64,000 nt of DNA from Prostheceraeus crozeri (taxonomy: Eukaryota; Platyhelminthes; Polycladida; Euryleptidae). The translations under genes and the position numbers were made by a program. Of this stretch, positions 10,690 to 20,952 are shown in pieces (position 1 is the stretch's first letter; every line of letters starts with the position of its first letter). The stretch spans positions 93,833 to 157,832 of the forward strand of contig CAJQUW010001430.1 in assembly GCA_907163375.1 (NCBI GenBank), read 5' to 3'. The notes under the pieces are model-generated. The model was not told where the DNA came from and ran no database searches. It saw only the letters and a list, made by a program, of their open reading frames with translations.

Positions 10690-11060
10690 AAGAGAGAAGA
10701 TGTATATGTTTGCTTGTGGCGCAAGAGTGACCTCCCATTTCATCCCATCATCATTTAGCCTCAATGATAGAGGCAGTTCTTAAGAGAACTCATGATTCAT
10801 TCTCAGATAACGTATGCAATGGAGAATTTAAAAAGTAACCTGCGGCAGATAGCTAAGACTCAACCGACTGGCGTTCAAAGTGCTACGTTGAGCGAAGAGA
10901 CCACGACGACCGTTGGAAAGTCGGATTAATGAAGTCTCAAGCCCTTGCCACACTCATCACTACGATATCATCCGCTGTCTCAAGAGAGATCGCCCACCAA
11001 CAGGAAGAATAATACCGAAATTCTCCGCACCATGCACCGTTAGAGTTGACTGATAACAGA
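10690..11060. repeat. conserved non-coding block with paired hairpins (copy 1)
   Basis: About 370 bp is shared with 35235-35600 (copy 2), 57640-58010 inverted (copy 3) and 52440-52850. It holds two adjacent hairpins: GCCTCAATGATAGAGGC at 10758-10774 and AGTTCTTAAGAGAACT at 10775-10790. Stem 1 covaries among copies (GCCTC/GAGGC here, GTCTC/GAGAC in copy 2). No ORF is shared by all copies. It could be a structured RNA or a cis element; not resolvable from sequence alone. Confidence 0.45.
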
Positions 11061-11104
11061 TGCAACTTTGTGACTATATTTTTTATATTTGTGTGATAGA
11101 TTCA

Positions 11105-11190
11105 GTCAGACCGAAGTCTGTCCAGGGCAAACCACGTGGAGGTACTATCACTTTTTGCCCCATGGTGGCCTCTTAAAGGCCGTTGGTTCG
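11105..11190 (-). ncRNA. structured 3' element resembling a histone stem-loop (copy 1)
   Basis: Read on the minus strand: ACCAAC, then hairpin GGCCTTTAAGAGGCC (11167-11181), then ACCA, then a long-range pair GGGGCAAA/TTTGCCCT enclosing CCACGTGG, then a third hairpin CAGAC..GTCTG. Five copies occur in the window with compensating changes in the first and third hairpins. It lies downstream of the coiled-coil gene, after an apparent 3' UTR intron. Confidence 0.45.
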
Positions 11191-11275
11191 TTCACGTTGC
11201 ATCTGAAAAATAGAAAGAAAATAGATAAATTTATATTCAAGTGATGGAGATGATATTAACTTACCATAAATTAAC

Positions 11276-12350
11276 TTAATCGCTTCGTTGAACCTTCGAT
11301 GGCGGTGGATGGGGAAGGTATTTGGCCGGCAGTTTCCGCTTGCGGTGGCGCAATTCCCTAATGTTAACATCATGCTTGATAGAGATGTGTAGGCAGCGCA
11401 ACTCTGCCATCGCTCCATCGTAGCACTCGAATGTGGTGTCCAGGTCCTCACTTTCAATTATTATATTGTCCACAATTCTGCTGTTGACGACGGAAAGGTG
11501 GAGCGTTGTTCGTCTCTCTTTCTTTTGACTTTTAGTGAGGCTTATTTTGAGTTGCTCAAGTTTTAACTTGAACGTCTCTTCCTGAGCTTTTAGTGTCTTT
11601 ATGTAGGTGGCCTGCTCAGTGACACGTTTTTTCGCTGCTAAGCGCTCTTTCGCGGAAAGGTTCCAAATTTAGAATTTGCGTCTTCAGGGCCCGAATCTGA
11701 GCTACCTGACCCTTGAGATGAAAATTTTCGTCCCTAACAGCCGAACATTCGTTCTGACAACGAGCCAGTTCGTCCTTCAATTTGGTAAGTGCGTACTCCT
11801 GGCTCACTTTTGCGACCTGGGCATCTTTGTTCCAGGTCGCTGTGTGCTGCTTGATCCCCTTCTTTACTGGGGAAGACTGCTGCGTGATCGCTTTCATTAT
11901 AGGGGAAGACTGGTTTGATGGTTTTCCTATGTCTTCCACTATCCTATCATTGACGACCTCCTCAGAATCGGAGTCGTCTGAGATTTCCGATCCACTTAGT
12001 TGTTCTGTAGTGGTCGGTGCAGCAGGAGATAAAATATTTGCGATCGCATCTTGTAGCGCTGCGTCTAGATCGACTGTTGTTTCGAAGTAGGGTGCGATCA
12101 CTTTGCCGATGTGCGATGTTGTATAATTACTAGCCTTCTTGATCGGACATAAGGCGTGAGCGGCGTAAAATGCCTAATAGTCGTTGCCTTTTAAAAATTT
12201 TAGGCGATGTGTGCAGCCGGAAACAACACCTCTTTCTTCATGAATATGAGGCGTGTTTTTGTATTTATTTATGTGGCGTTTAAATTCGCCGCCTCTCTTA
12301 ATTTCTGCGTAAGAACATTTTTTGAATAAAAACCTGGAATTTCCTCCCAT
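11276..12350 (-). pseudogene. zinc-knuckle/coiled-coil accessory protein, broken (copy 1)
   Basis: It is the same gene as 55882-56955 (copy 3). The N-terminus starts MGGNSRF and carries spaced Cys and His residues (C.C, H, H, C..C, H, C). A stop interrupts it near 12174, where copy 3 reads through. Next come an acidic Ser/Asp linker, a long coiled coil (KLKDELARCQNECSAVRDEN) and, after a one-base insertion near 11630, a C-terminal domain with CLHISIK and RKRKLPAKYLPHPPPSKVQR. The basic tail looks like a nuclear localisation signal. Role unknown; it is the largest gene of the accessory module and found in all four copies. Confidence 0.65.
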
Positions 12351-12479
12351 TTTTTGTAAAGGAAGGATGAAATAGAATTACTACTTATATCATTTATATT
12401 TTTAACGAATGAATACATTGACAATCATTTTAAAAATCCAACTAATATGTCATTCAATACTTGAGGATAGACAAGCTAG

Positions 12480-13473
12480 GCTGATGAATCCGTTACAGGC
12501 ACTACTCAGAGGGGATCTTATCCCGACTCCAAGGCCTCGGCCCTCAAATCCAACCTCCCGCGGACAGAGCGTGCGTCGTACACTGTGTTGGTATTCAGAC
12601 CCCGATTTTGACATGAAAACCGGTGGAGTTATTTACATCAGGAAGCAAGTCTCGAGCCGAATCTCGCCTCTGACAACTTTATAAAGGTCTTTATTGAAAT
12701 CAGAAGGCTTGAAAACCCCGAAAAATTGCCAAAAATAGCGAATTTTAATGTTGCATCATTTAGTACTACTTATGAAATAGTCTGTAAATATAGGTCTGAT
12801 CAATAGCTATCGAACCTTTTTTGAATCAACTCAATCGGTGTACTAGAACCGAAGATACACCGTTTATAAGTATTGGACCTACTTGATCAAAGTTATCACG
12901 AGCCATATACTGGCTAACCTTTAAGTCTGACGCCTTAGCTGATATCAGCAATGAAATTTTCTAAGTCGGAAACCTGATTTTGAAGTTTCCGATGCTATCA
13001 TCGGAGCTCCGGAGAGACAACCTACCTCTGTCAATCTCTCGTCTTAATGAGATTTTTCATTCGGTTGCCAGCTTATATGGTTTGTGGCGATCAGCTGATG
13101 AAGTAATCTCAATCATCCAAAACTTTAAACGCTTCTATCTCCGATTCTAGAGGTCCGATTAAGCTGGAAATCACCCTACCGATGCAGAGTTCGACGCTGA
13201 TTCCAAATCTGGTCTCAGATCTGCCATTGGAGCTGCCGTTTAGCCGCTAGAGCCCAAAACATCCCAAATTCGCCGTTAACTCTGTCGTTTTTTCGCCAAT
13301 TTTCAATATTTCCCAAATCTTAAATGGCGTCTCACATCTAAACGAAGGCAGATATGGACAAGCCGTTTCTTCCACTGAATTTGTCTCACTCTTATAGCTT
13401 TCAAACGACCTATTGCACGATTTTCTACGATCACTAGAACCAGAGTTGGAAGCAACGCTGCCGAGGGGGGGGG
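12480..13473 (+). repeat. right terminal region of copy 1, inner part
   Basis: It begins with GAATCCGTTACAGGCACTAC at about 12488, shared with copy 2 (about 37526) and, inverted, copy 3 (to about 55340). Further right it matches copy 2 at 37970-38490 (GGCGATCAGCTGATGA, CTTAAATGGCGTCTCACATC). It is interrupted at a G-run by the transposon at 13474 and resumes at 16937. No gene is seen. Confidence 0.7.
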
Positions 13474-13909
13474 TAGGGTGGTCCAAAATACAAAATTTCC
13501 GAAATCGCTTTCACTCCCATAACGCCCTTGTTCCAAATGCTAAATACAGTCTGTGATTGAATTTTGAGGACTATTGCATCAAATTAAGAGGTCGCGCTCA
13601 AGTAATAGATATGATTACTATAATAGTTTACACATTGATTTTTTTCTGATTTTCAAATTCACACTTTTAAAATTGAACATCATACTAATAGCCTATAAGC
13701 TAACAAATCTGATATGTATTTATTTAGCTTTTGCTTGATTATGTAAAAGACAGAAAACAAATATATTTGAATTACGAAAAATGAGTATATTTCAGAAATA
13801 TTCAAACTATGCTGTCAATACTACTTTAATATCTAAGAGCATAATACACACACAACTGTAATTCTTACCAAGTAGGCTACATAAACAAGTTAACTTACTA
13901 AACGTCCCA

Positions 13910-15830
13910 TCACTTTTTCACAAAAGCAGATTTTTTGAATTCAGAAAACTGCTTTCGATGATGTTCAACCGATTGCAGAAGATTTTGCCGCATCTCAGGA
14001 TCTTTCGTCACCTTGTCACAGTAGTCCTCGATAAGTTTCACGGCACGCTCCGCGCCATCGTTAACAACTTTCACGTGCATAACAACATTTCTTGCGAACG
14101 AAAAGTCTGCATTTTCGTTCCATGTGTCCACTGGTTCATAAAGCCAGTTTGTGTCAATATTGAGAGCTTGAAATATGAGCCATGATTTCTGTTCTATGAG
14201 GTTGACCAGGCTGACAGTCTCAATAATGAGTTCTAAAAATTTTGGTTTACCTTTCTTCATCACAGATTGCTTTTGACATGATAGAGGTTTCACTTCAAGT
14301 AACCTATTTGCCATTTCGGATTTTGTAGCAGCAGGAACATTAGTTCCAAATAAACTCAGCGTCAACATTTCTGGAGTTAAATACCATAGATGATTCTTTA
14401 ATTTGTCAAGAGCTGCTGTGGCAATCTGAGAATCAATCAGCTTGAATCGATGAAGATCTATATAAAGTCGAATATCATTCGCTGGAGCATGAGCAGCACA
14501 CTCAGAGGAATCGAACCATGAAGCTGTATATAACAGACAGTTAAAAATTGCGAGTCTATTCAACTTTTCAATGAAATCCTCCGAGTAATCAAGTTGACAG
14601 GAAAATATCAGCATTTTCCCAAAGTACAGTACTCTTGACATCCACCTTGCGTGATGAATGGGACCAGGTTTCCTCAACACATCAGGGTTTAGCTCTCCCA
14701 GAAGTACCAACGCTACATTGATCATCTCCCTATAATCATCACGACAGAAGCGACCAGGAATATTTTGAAGACGCTCAATAATTAGATTCTTTCTGATGTT
14801 AAGCCATGTTGATTCTGGAAGCCTGACAAGTCTTCCCATCGACTGTCTAATGAGTCCCACTTGTTTTTGAACGTTTTGAACAATGGATTGTCTGGGGCAG
14901 TGGATTTTCCAAAAATAGAAGAGCAGACTACGGCTTCAATAACCTCCATAGTATGATGACAACATGCCAACCACAGACATTTCCTATTCAAAAGTCGTTC
15001 TAATATAACAGCAGCACCGTTGAAAACGCCAGTATTAGAAGAAGTCGTGTCAAAACAAAGTGCAAAGTGCGAATAATTGTCTTTTGGATAGACCAAACCG
15101 ATCAGCAACACCTGAAGATGAATGTACATAATTTTATATGATTTATCTAATTTCATAAAATCGTATACGCACCTGTCACAGACTTAGTGAGAATTCTTTT
15201 TGGAAGCGTGACGGATACATATTCTGTATCAGTTTCCTTGGACGAAGAACTTTTACGCGAATGTTTCATGAATGGTTTGTACAACGTGGTAGGCTCATTA
15301 CCGGCAATATCTTCCTGTTCGCTATTACTAGCGCTACTGTTTTCCATGGTTGTTTCGAGTAGTCGCTTTCTTTCCTCTTCTTTTTCTCTGCGAATCTCAC
15401 ATTTTTCGTTTCTTTCCTTTTTGCGTTTCTCTTTGAGGCCAAGTTCCACATCTATACCAGACATACGCTGCTCTCGAACATCTTCACGCTGGATTATCAA
15501 GAAGTTGATGTCCTCTTGAATTGTCATTATCTCCAAAGCATTCTGATGTGCTACGTCAAATAACTCCGGTGAACATAGACTCATGCATACGAGCAGAATC
15601 ACTTTTCTTGTATTTATTCTTTTTCAAATCATTGTACTTCGTTACCAATCTCGTTAGCTTTGAAATTGCTTTTTCTGTCATCATTGTTGGTATTCGCGCT
15701 CTGTTCCAGAAACCCAAGACCTCTTCTAATGTTGCTTTGCAACTCTCGCGAGCAGTCTGATTCAACTCTACATGATGATACATGTATTTTAGCAGCACGT
15801 CATGTTTAGATGGCAAACCTTGAGTTTTGA
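13910..15830 (-). pseudogene. transposase-like gene, spliced, family unassigned
   Basis: Several exons are visible. Upstream: FWNRARIPTMM...KLTRLVTKYNDLKK, then PELFDVAHQNALEIM...DINFLIIQRE, then a charged segment. A GT-AG intron (15112-15172) follows, then CFDTTSSNTG..NGAAVILER and ACCHHTMEV, and finally the 316-residue segment with HARWMSRVLYFGKM and KNHLWYLTPEMLTLSLFG. I recall this combination from many 'uncharacterised' invertebrate proteins of transposon origin. DTTSSNTG probably holds a catalytic Asp. The frame changes near 14800-14870, and the stretch between exon 2 and CFDTT looks shorter than expected, so it is probably inactive. Its position between inverted ends supports a transposase role. 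Confidence 0.5.
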
Positions 15831-15839
15831 TGGTTATGG

Positions 15840-16750
15840 TAGATATTCCGATCAGCCAGCAATCGGACCTGATCGTAGCTTTCGAGCCATATCTACAAAG
15901 AAAATATCGATATTGAATATAGGTACATGTACTGCGACAGGATATGCATGTGTACAGCAAGTGTTTCATTATACATTATCAATTCATGAAAACTTCTATT
16001 TTAACCACTAAAAAATATAAAAATATTATTCTGGTAAACAGACATGCAGGGTAATACGAATAAAATCCCCAACAATAAGTACATGTAATTTTTTATTATT
16101 ATTTATTTTGTAATGGATTTATTAATTGAACCAACCATCAATATTATATTGCCTAAGATCCCCGAATTTATTAATTATTTATTCTGTAACGAATCGCTTA
16201 AGAAACATTCGTTTGCCGGCAGGTGTGATATGTTGATGGCTGAGATCCATTACTTGTTAGTCTATACATATGGATGAATAATATGTGGTTGAACAAATGC
16301 GTTACTTCATTATATCTTTGCTGAGAAAATATAGTTAGCTTATCATTAGGTAGATATCATCTCTTATTGTTGGATAAGAATTTTTCTATCACTATCGGCT
16401 CGAGTTTATACATGTACAATTAGATGATCTCAAATAAACTCACCTTGATTGCACGGATTGATGAACAGTTGATACGAGTGTGTACGAAACAGGGTGTAGA
16501 TAGCAGTCGGAGAAAAACACAAGACGAGTTCAATGTACAGTATAAGCTTATTCAGGCCGACACCTCAGGGAACGAATGGCATTGAAAGCGCAAGATAACT
16601 GAACTCTATTATGTGAAAGGTGTATTTGACCGCTCGGTTGCAAGTTCTTTAATCAATAAATCATTTCCTTCCATTCTGTTCACTCATAGACGTGCGCTTC
16701 ATACAGAAGTGACTCATAACACGCAAGAAGTTGTATTACGATTCATAAAA
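15840..16750. other. non-coding right part of the inserted transposon
   Basis: It is AT-rich with no ORF of note. It lies upstream of the transposase-like gene and probably contains its promoter and 5' exon; I see no clear TATA box or repeat. Confidence 0.3.
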
Positions 16751-16936
16751 TGACGCTCGAAGAAACGCGAAGTCTGACTACTCCTGAATTCGATACTTGG
16801 GCGCGACCGCTAAATACTCTCCGATGGAGCTGAAATTTGAACTGGAATTCCAAAACATGAATTGGAACAAGAAAATAAAGGGAGCGAGGCGAATTTTGAA
16901 TGTTTTATTTTTCCCGAATATTTGTGGACCACCCTA

Positions 16937-17385
16937 GGGGGGGGACGTCCTCAAAATTTTTTCTCTCCGATGGCTTTCAAATTCACTCTACCGATGCGGA
17001 ATTTGACGCTGAATCCGAATCTGCCCTCCGTTTTCTCGTCCGATGCTTCGTTTTGGCTCTACAGCCCAAAACATTCCAAATTCGCCGTTAACTCTGTCGT
17101 TTTTCCGAAAAATTATGAACATTTTTTCTCTCCGATGGCTTTCAAATTCACCATGCCCATGCGGAATTTCACGCTGAATCCAAATCTGACCTCCGTTTTT
17201 ACATCCGAACCTTCGGTCGCACGCGAATTTTACAAATTCTAACTTTGCCGGTTTTCACCCATTTCCAAAATCTGAATCTCTAACACGACAACCTGGTCGG
17301 CCGCCCAAGTCAACCTGGACGCTCGGCCAAGACAGTCTCTCCCGAGGGGAGGCGCTGTGTTTATTGTGGAGGTTTACTTACTACT
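16937..17385 (+). repeat. right terminal region of copy 1, outer part
   Basis: It resumes after the transposon with GACGTCCTCAAAA and matches copy 2 at 38505-38915 (CTCTCCGATGGCTTTCAAAT, GCCCAAGTCAACC, CGAGGGGAGG). It contains two partial internal copies of a CTCTCCGATGGCTTTCAAATTCA unit. It lacks the 130-148-bp repeat that copy 2 has near its tips and ends at TTACTACT. Confidence 0.6.
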
Positions 17386-17701
17386 CTTAGTTTACGAGTA
17401 TAGGCATATAGGCTATGTCATACGCCTATACATACCTACATGCAGCCAACCAAGGCCCTGGATGGTTACCAAATGCAAAACTAGAAGATGTTATACGGTA
17501 ATAATTTACAACAGGATCTCTAAATCATTCAATCTAGACTTAGTCAATAGTTGGTAACCTGCGTTCTACAGAGTTATAGCTTAAACCTAGCTACCTAAAA
17601 AGTAGGCCTTAGGCCTGTAGTCTAACTACCGATGCATCACTGTTTATTGCTCACAGGTTTGCACTAAAATTACCAGCTTAATACCTAGGCCATCACAATC
17701 G
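17386..17701. other. spacer between Polinton copies 1 and 2
   Basis: This is about 316 bp of AT-rich DNA with no similarity I can see to either element; probably host DNA. No gene is visible. Confidence 0.5.
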
Positions 17702-17707
17702 GTCGGC
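17702..17707. repeat. 6-bp target site duplication, left (GTCGGC)
   Basis: GTCGGC stands directly before the AGTAGTAATAAAACGG terminus and is repeated directly after the right terminus at 39078-39083. A 6-bp duplication is the Polinton/Maverick hallmark. Confidence 0.9.
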
Positions 17708-18688
17708 AGTAGTAATAAAACGGCGAACACCCGACCGGCGGCCCCCCTCTGGAACGTCAGAGTTGCAAGAGGTTGCGCTCTCCAAGGTGTCGTGGTGTGC
17801 CGGCCAGGCTGGAGTGGTGTGCCGGCCAGGCTGCGAGTCCGCTCCCATCGTGTTTCTCGTCAAACGTTGGGTGAACACCCGACCGGCGCCCCCCCTCTGG
17901 AACGTCAGAGTTGCCAGAGGTTGCGCTCTCCAAGGTGTCGTGGTGTGCCGGCCAGGCTGGCGTGGTGTGCCGGCCAGGCTGCGAGGCCGCTCCCATCGTG
18001 TTTCTCGTCAAACGTTGGGTGAACACCCGACCGGCGCCCCCCCCTCCCCTCGATAAAACGACAGAGTGTCGTGGTGGACTTGGGCGACCGCCAGGTTTTG
18101 ACTTGGTGCTATAGCGTGTTAGGATTTTCGTGAAATCTGATAAATTTTGTGTTGAAAATGGGATGTTTCGAGTGGAAGCAGTACTCGGAGGACTTTGCAA
18201 ATGTGATTTTTGGACTCAGCGTGAAATTCTGCATCTGTGGTTTGATTTCCAGCTCAATCGGCGAGAAAAAATGTTCAACTTCGGAAAAACGACAGAGTTA
18301 GAATGTGGGTTGGTTTTGGGCTGTAGAGTCAAAACGAAGCATCGGATGGGAAAACGGAGGCCAGATTCCGATTCAGCGTCAAATTCTGCATCTGTATGGT
18401 GAATTTGAAAGCAATCGGAGAGAAAAAAGTTTCGCTGACGTCCCCGCGGCACCGATCTTCCAATTTTGGTTCTAGTGATCGTAGAAAGCTCGTTTGAAAG
18501 CTAAGAGTGAGACAAATTCAGTGAAAGAAACGGCTTGTTCATATCTGTCTTCGTTTAGATGTGAGACGCCATTCAAGATTTGGGAGATTGGCGAAAAAAC
18601 GACAGAGTTAGAATTTCACAAGAAACAGCTCCAGCGGGCGAACGAAGGCTCGGATTGGTAAATGGAGGCCAGATTTGGAATCAGCTTG
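17708..18688 (+). repeat. left terminal inverted repeat of copy 2
   Basis: About 980 bp is complementary to 38250-39077. The stretch 18130-18452 differs from its right counterpart 38497-38819 at only a few positions, implying recent synthesis or gene conversion. The left repeat is longer because it has two copies of a 148-bp unit where the right has one 130-bp unit. Confidence 0.85.
17725..18020 (+). repeat. two tandem 148-bp units in the left terminus
   Basis: GAACACCCGACCGG recurs at 17725, 17873 and 18021. Each unit contains two GTGTGCCGGCCAGGCTG sub-repeats about 18 bp apart; the single right-hand unit (38931-39060) has only one. GC content is much higher than in the rest of the element. 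Confidence 0.8.
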
Positions 18689-18738
18689 GTGTTATTGTCT
18701 AATGAGGATCATCATCCAATGAGAATCAAGCAATTCTC

Positions 18739-18747
18739 TATAAATAG
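18739..18747 (+). promoter_or_regulatory. TATA box (TATAAATAG) of the first left-end gene
   Basis: This canonical TATA box lies 31 bp before the ATG at 18770, so the transcript would start almost at the ATG. It is just inside the terminal repeat. Confidence 0.6.
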
Positions 18748-18769
18748 CGAGCCTTCCACAGTGGGAATC

Positions 18770-19559
18770 ATGCCATCGTTGAATCGCACGAGTGACGGAC
18801 GCCCCCCAGTATTTCCCAATCTAATCATTGATGATATTTTGCTCCCGCCATGGGATAGTAGAGTGAATCAACATTATCATGAAGTCACGAAACGTTTTAA
18901 GGATTTGTGTGTTCCTATTTTGTCTGTTCGTTGTAGTAGCTACGTTCATAACCAATGCTTCTTTCCTCCTTACCTCAACACTGCCAAAGTCCTGTATGGT
19001 TATCATTGCTTGCTGTATGCTAGTTACCAGCTGTATCTATTTTATCTGTTTCAAACCATTGATTTATAATGCATGCTTGTTACAGTCATTCAATAAATGT
19101 TACTATGAGAAGAGTTGTTGTGTTCATGCAATGGATAGGTTAGATGAAGGGCGATCATGTCTTTCTCAAACGACTGCGGAACATTACATTTATATAGGCA
19201 AAGGAGATGTTCAAGATTATGTGATAAATTTTCATAAAGATGAGACCGACATCGAAGCAGTGGTCGATGATGCTAGCACTCTATTTCTAGAGTTAATGAA
19301 TACATTCTCTGATAGCATTGTCATGGCGCGATTAGTTGCGAAAGTTAAGTTTAGTCATTTTGGAAAGGAAGAGGTGGAGAGTCGCTCTTTCCATTTTGCT
19401 TCTTATTCAATGGAAGTGGTAGATCACCCCGAAGAATTTTTTAAAAGACATATGATAAAAATTGCTGAACGTCTTAACGCATTTAACCATCATGGCAGCA
19501 GTCCAGTGATTGAAGCGATTTTAGATATTCACATTCAACTTTCTATAAAGAAAAATTGA
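18770..19559 (+). CDS. paralogue of the polymerase N-terminal domain, probably spliced
   Basis: An N-terminal piece from ATG 18770 (MPSLNRTSDGRPPVFPN) runs open to 19069. The second piece is in another frame and is best from about 19084, after a CTTGTTACAG acceptor, to the stop at 19559. The donor is not resolved. The end of the second piece, ESRSFHFASYSMEVVD...FFKRHMIKI..RLNAF...IEAILDIHIQLSI, aligns with the N-terminal region of the polymerase at 33.4-33.5 kb (EFHIPSSPATEVVD, INFHIQGLKLN, IETAMIKITLL). So the element carries both a free and a polymerase-fused version of this domain. Function unknown; a replication or terminal-protein role is speculative. Confidence 0.5.
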
Positions 19560-19717
19560 AAATGCAGTGGTACTTGATTGTAGCACAACTGGTTTTCGAG
19601 CTATGTCTGATCACTCTCGAAGTATATTCCTTCTGTACATGCGTCTATTATTTAGAAAAGGCTAGCAAATTCATATCTTAAAAAGGACTTGCTATAGACA
19701 TCAGTAACGGTGAAACT

Positions 19718-19918
19718 ATGTGTTGCGATGTATGCAAGCGAAAGGATGGAAATGAAAAGCGCATCTTCAGGAGATGTAAGCATGCTTTTTGTCAACGCTG
19801 TTTCATACGTAATTGCATTCAACTTTGCAAATGTAACCACTGTGATATTGCTCATTTCGAGTGTCACTTATGCCGCAATAGTTCGCACCTATGCAAATGT
19901 GGTAAAGACAGGTTTTAG
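19718..19918 (+). CDS. small RING-like Cys/His protein
   Basis: This 66-residue ORF has CCDVCKR, CKHAFCQRC, CKCNHCD, CHLC and LCKC. The CxxC...CxHxxCxxC...CxxC order resembles a minimal RING-type zinc-binding fold, though the final ligands are irregular. RING proteins are mostly ubiquitin ligases; here the function is unproven. It lies tightly between the preceding gene and the basic protein at 19938, all on the plus strand. The copy-1 counterpart is outside the window. Confidence 0.5.
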   Translation: MCCDVCKRKDGNEKRIFRRCKHAFCQRCFIRNCIQLCKCNHCDIAHFECHLCRNSSHLCKCGKDRF

Positions 19919-19937
19919 CAAAGACTAACACGAAAAA

Positions 19938-20303
19938 ATGGCGAAACGTAAAATGACGAAGCGTAAAAGTCAAAAGTCTTCAAAGTTTTCTTCAGCCATT
20001 CAAGCTCTCCGACGAATGAAAGCAAATCAGCGATACAATGCTATACGACATGCTAACGATAAATTCATTCGTGAAATTATTTCTCATGTGAGAAAGTTGA
20101 GGACGAAGAAATTAGCACCAAAACAACGAAAGTTACTTATTCGATATGCTACAAAATTGCGTTTCATCTCCAATCCTAAAGTCACCCTTCAAAGAATGAG
20201 GGAAACTCTAACACAAAAGGGCGGTTTCCTTCCAGCGTTACTACCGATGCTAGCTCCTATCGTGGGCAACGTATTGGGTAATATATTTGGCTCTAGACGT
20301 TAA
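19938..20303 (+). CDS. small basic GG protein (Polinton core/capsid-associated)
   Basis: This 121-residue protein is strongly basic at the N-terminus (MAKRKMTKRKSQKS). Its middle is helical, and it ends with QKGGFLPALLPMLAPIVGNV, a GG followed by a hydrophobic amphipathic segment. Proteins of this plan are common next to the packaging ATPase in invertebrate Polintons and adintoviruses, where they are compared with adenovirus core or membrane-active proteins. The GG could be a protease site. The ORF is intact. The ATPase start lies 32 bp after its stop. Confidence 0.6.
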   Translation: MAKRKMTKRKSQKSSKFSSAIQALRRMKANQRYNAIRHANDKFIREIISHVRKLRTKKLAPKQRKLLIRYATKLRFISNPKVTLQRMRETLTQKGGFLPALLPMLAPIVGNVLGNIFGSRR

Positions 20304-20334
20304 TTATGCAAATGTTGAATCTCAAAGTATTATA

Positions 20335-20952
20335 ATGAATTTCAGACTTCAATGTGATAAAGTTCTGACTGTATCAGGTCCATCTCATGCAGGTAAAACT
20401 GTTTTCACGCTGAATTTATTGGACAAAAGAAGGGAGTTGTTTAAGGAACCTATCAATCGAGTGATTTGGTGTTATGGTATTTATCAACCGTCGCTGTTTC
20501 AGGAATTGCAAAGTCGTAACTTTATTCGACATGAAGGAATTATTCCCGTGGATAAACTTCAGTCTAATGATGTTGTTGTATTGGATGATCTATTAAAAGA
20601 AAGTAAGAATTCCAAAGATGTTACAGATATGTTCACTCGCGCAGCACATCATAAAAGGTGCTTTATCATCTATATCACACAAAATTTGTTTCCTGATGGA
20701 AAAGAAGCTCGTACACGAAACCTGAATACACACTATTATGCTATTTTCAAAAATCCGCGAGATAAAAGTCAATTTGAAATTTTAGCGCGACAAGTTGCAC
20801 ACAGAGGATCAAAAGCCTTAATTGAAATTTTTTAAGCAGCTACTGAAAAACCACACGGTTACTTATTCATTGACTTTACGCAAGAGTGTCCGGAAGAATT
20901 TAGATTTCGAAGTGATATTTTGAAAACTCCCATGATTATCTACAAACTATGA
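20335..20952 (+). pseudogene. genome-packaging ATPase (FtsK/HerA-like), one premature stop
   Basis: Walker A is GPSHAGKT and Walker B is DVVVLDDLL, with a downstream IYITQNLF sensor-like strand: the A32-like packaging ATPase that pumps DNA into capsids. Start is taken at the ATG at 20335 (MNFRLQCDKV); the frame is open further upstream but has no ATG there. A TAA at 20833-20835 cuts the protein at 166 residues. The same frame then continues for about 38 codons to TGA at 20950-20952, so the gene originally ended there. The next ORF starts inside that stop (ATGA). Confidence 0.8.

Larger units (their letters stand above)
13474..16936 (-). mobile_element. 3.46-kb DNA transposon inserted in the copy-1 terminal repeat
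   Basis: The ends are inverted: TAGGGTGGTCCAAAAT on the left and, complemented, TAGGGTGGTCCACAAAT on the right, with weaker similarity continuing to a shared TTGTTCC. It sits in a G-run (nine Gs left, eight right), compatible with an 8-bp GGGGGGGG target duplication, although a homopolymer makes this ambiguous. Copy 2 has the uninterrupted site at about 38497. The single gene inside is on the minus strand. The 8-bp duplication would fit hAT or P superfamilies; I do not assign it. Confidence 0.7.
1..17385 (+). mobile_element. Polinton/Maverick copy 1 (left end outside window)
   Basis: The gene order (capsid C-terminus, protease, TBP-like, PC4-like, two WEVG proteins, polymerase B, accessory module, terminal repeat) repeats that of copy 2 about 25 kb further on, in the same orientation. 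The left part lies outside the window. The right end is placed near 17385, where the terminal-repeat similarity to copy 2 stops at ...TTACTACT, the complement of the AGTAGTAA that opens copy 2. The left flank is not visible, so no target duplication can be checked; the six bases after the end are CTTAGT. A 3.46-kb DNA transposon (13474-16936) interrupts the right terminal repeat. Most genes are broken, and divergence from copy 2 argues against an assembly duplicate. Confidence 0.85.

Noticed and set aside
15187..15519. 110-codon plus-strand ORF
   Set aside because: Antisense shadow of the charged exon of the transposase-like gene.
17725..18020. CRISPR-like array
   Set aside because: Contiguous tandem units without spacers, in eukaryotic DNA; the 115-bp array at 51860 is likewise a plain tandem repeat.
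18130..18402. ORFs within the terminal repeats (18130-18402, 38547-38819 and antisense 18216-18452, 38497-38733)
   Set aside because: They are present at both ends only because the ends are inverted repeats; no domain, no promoter, overlapping on both strands.
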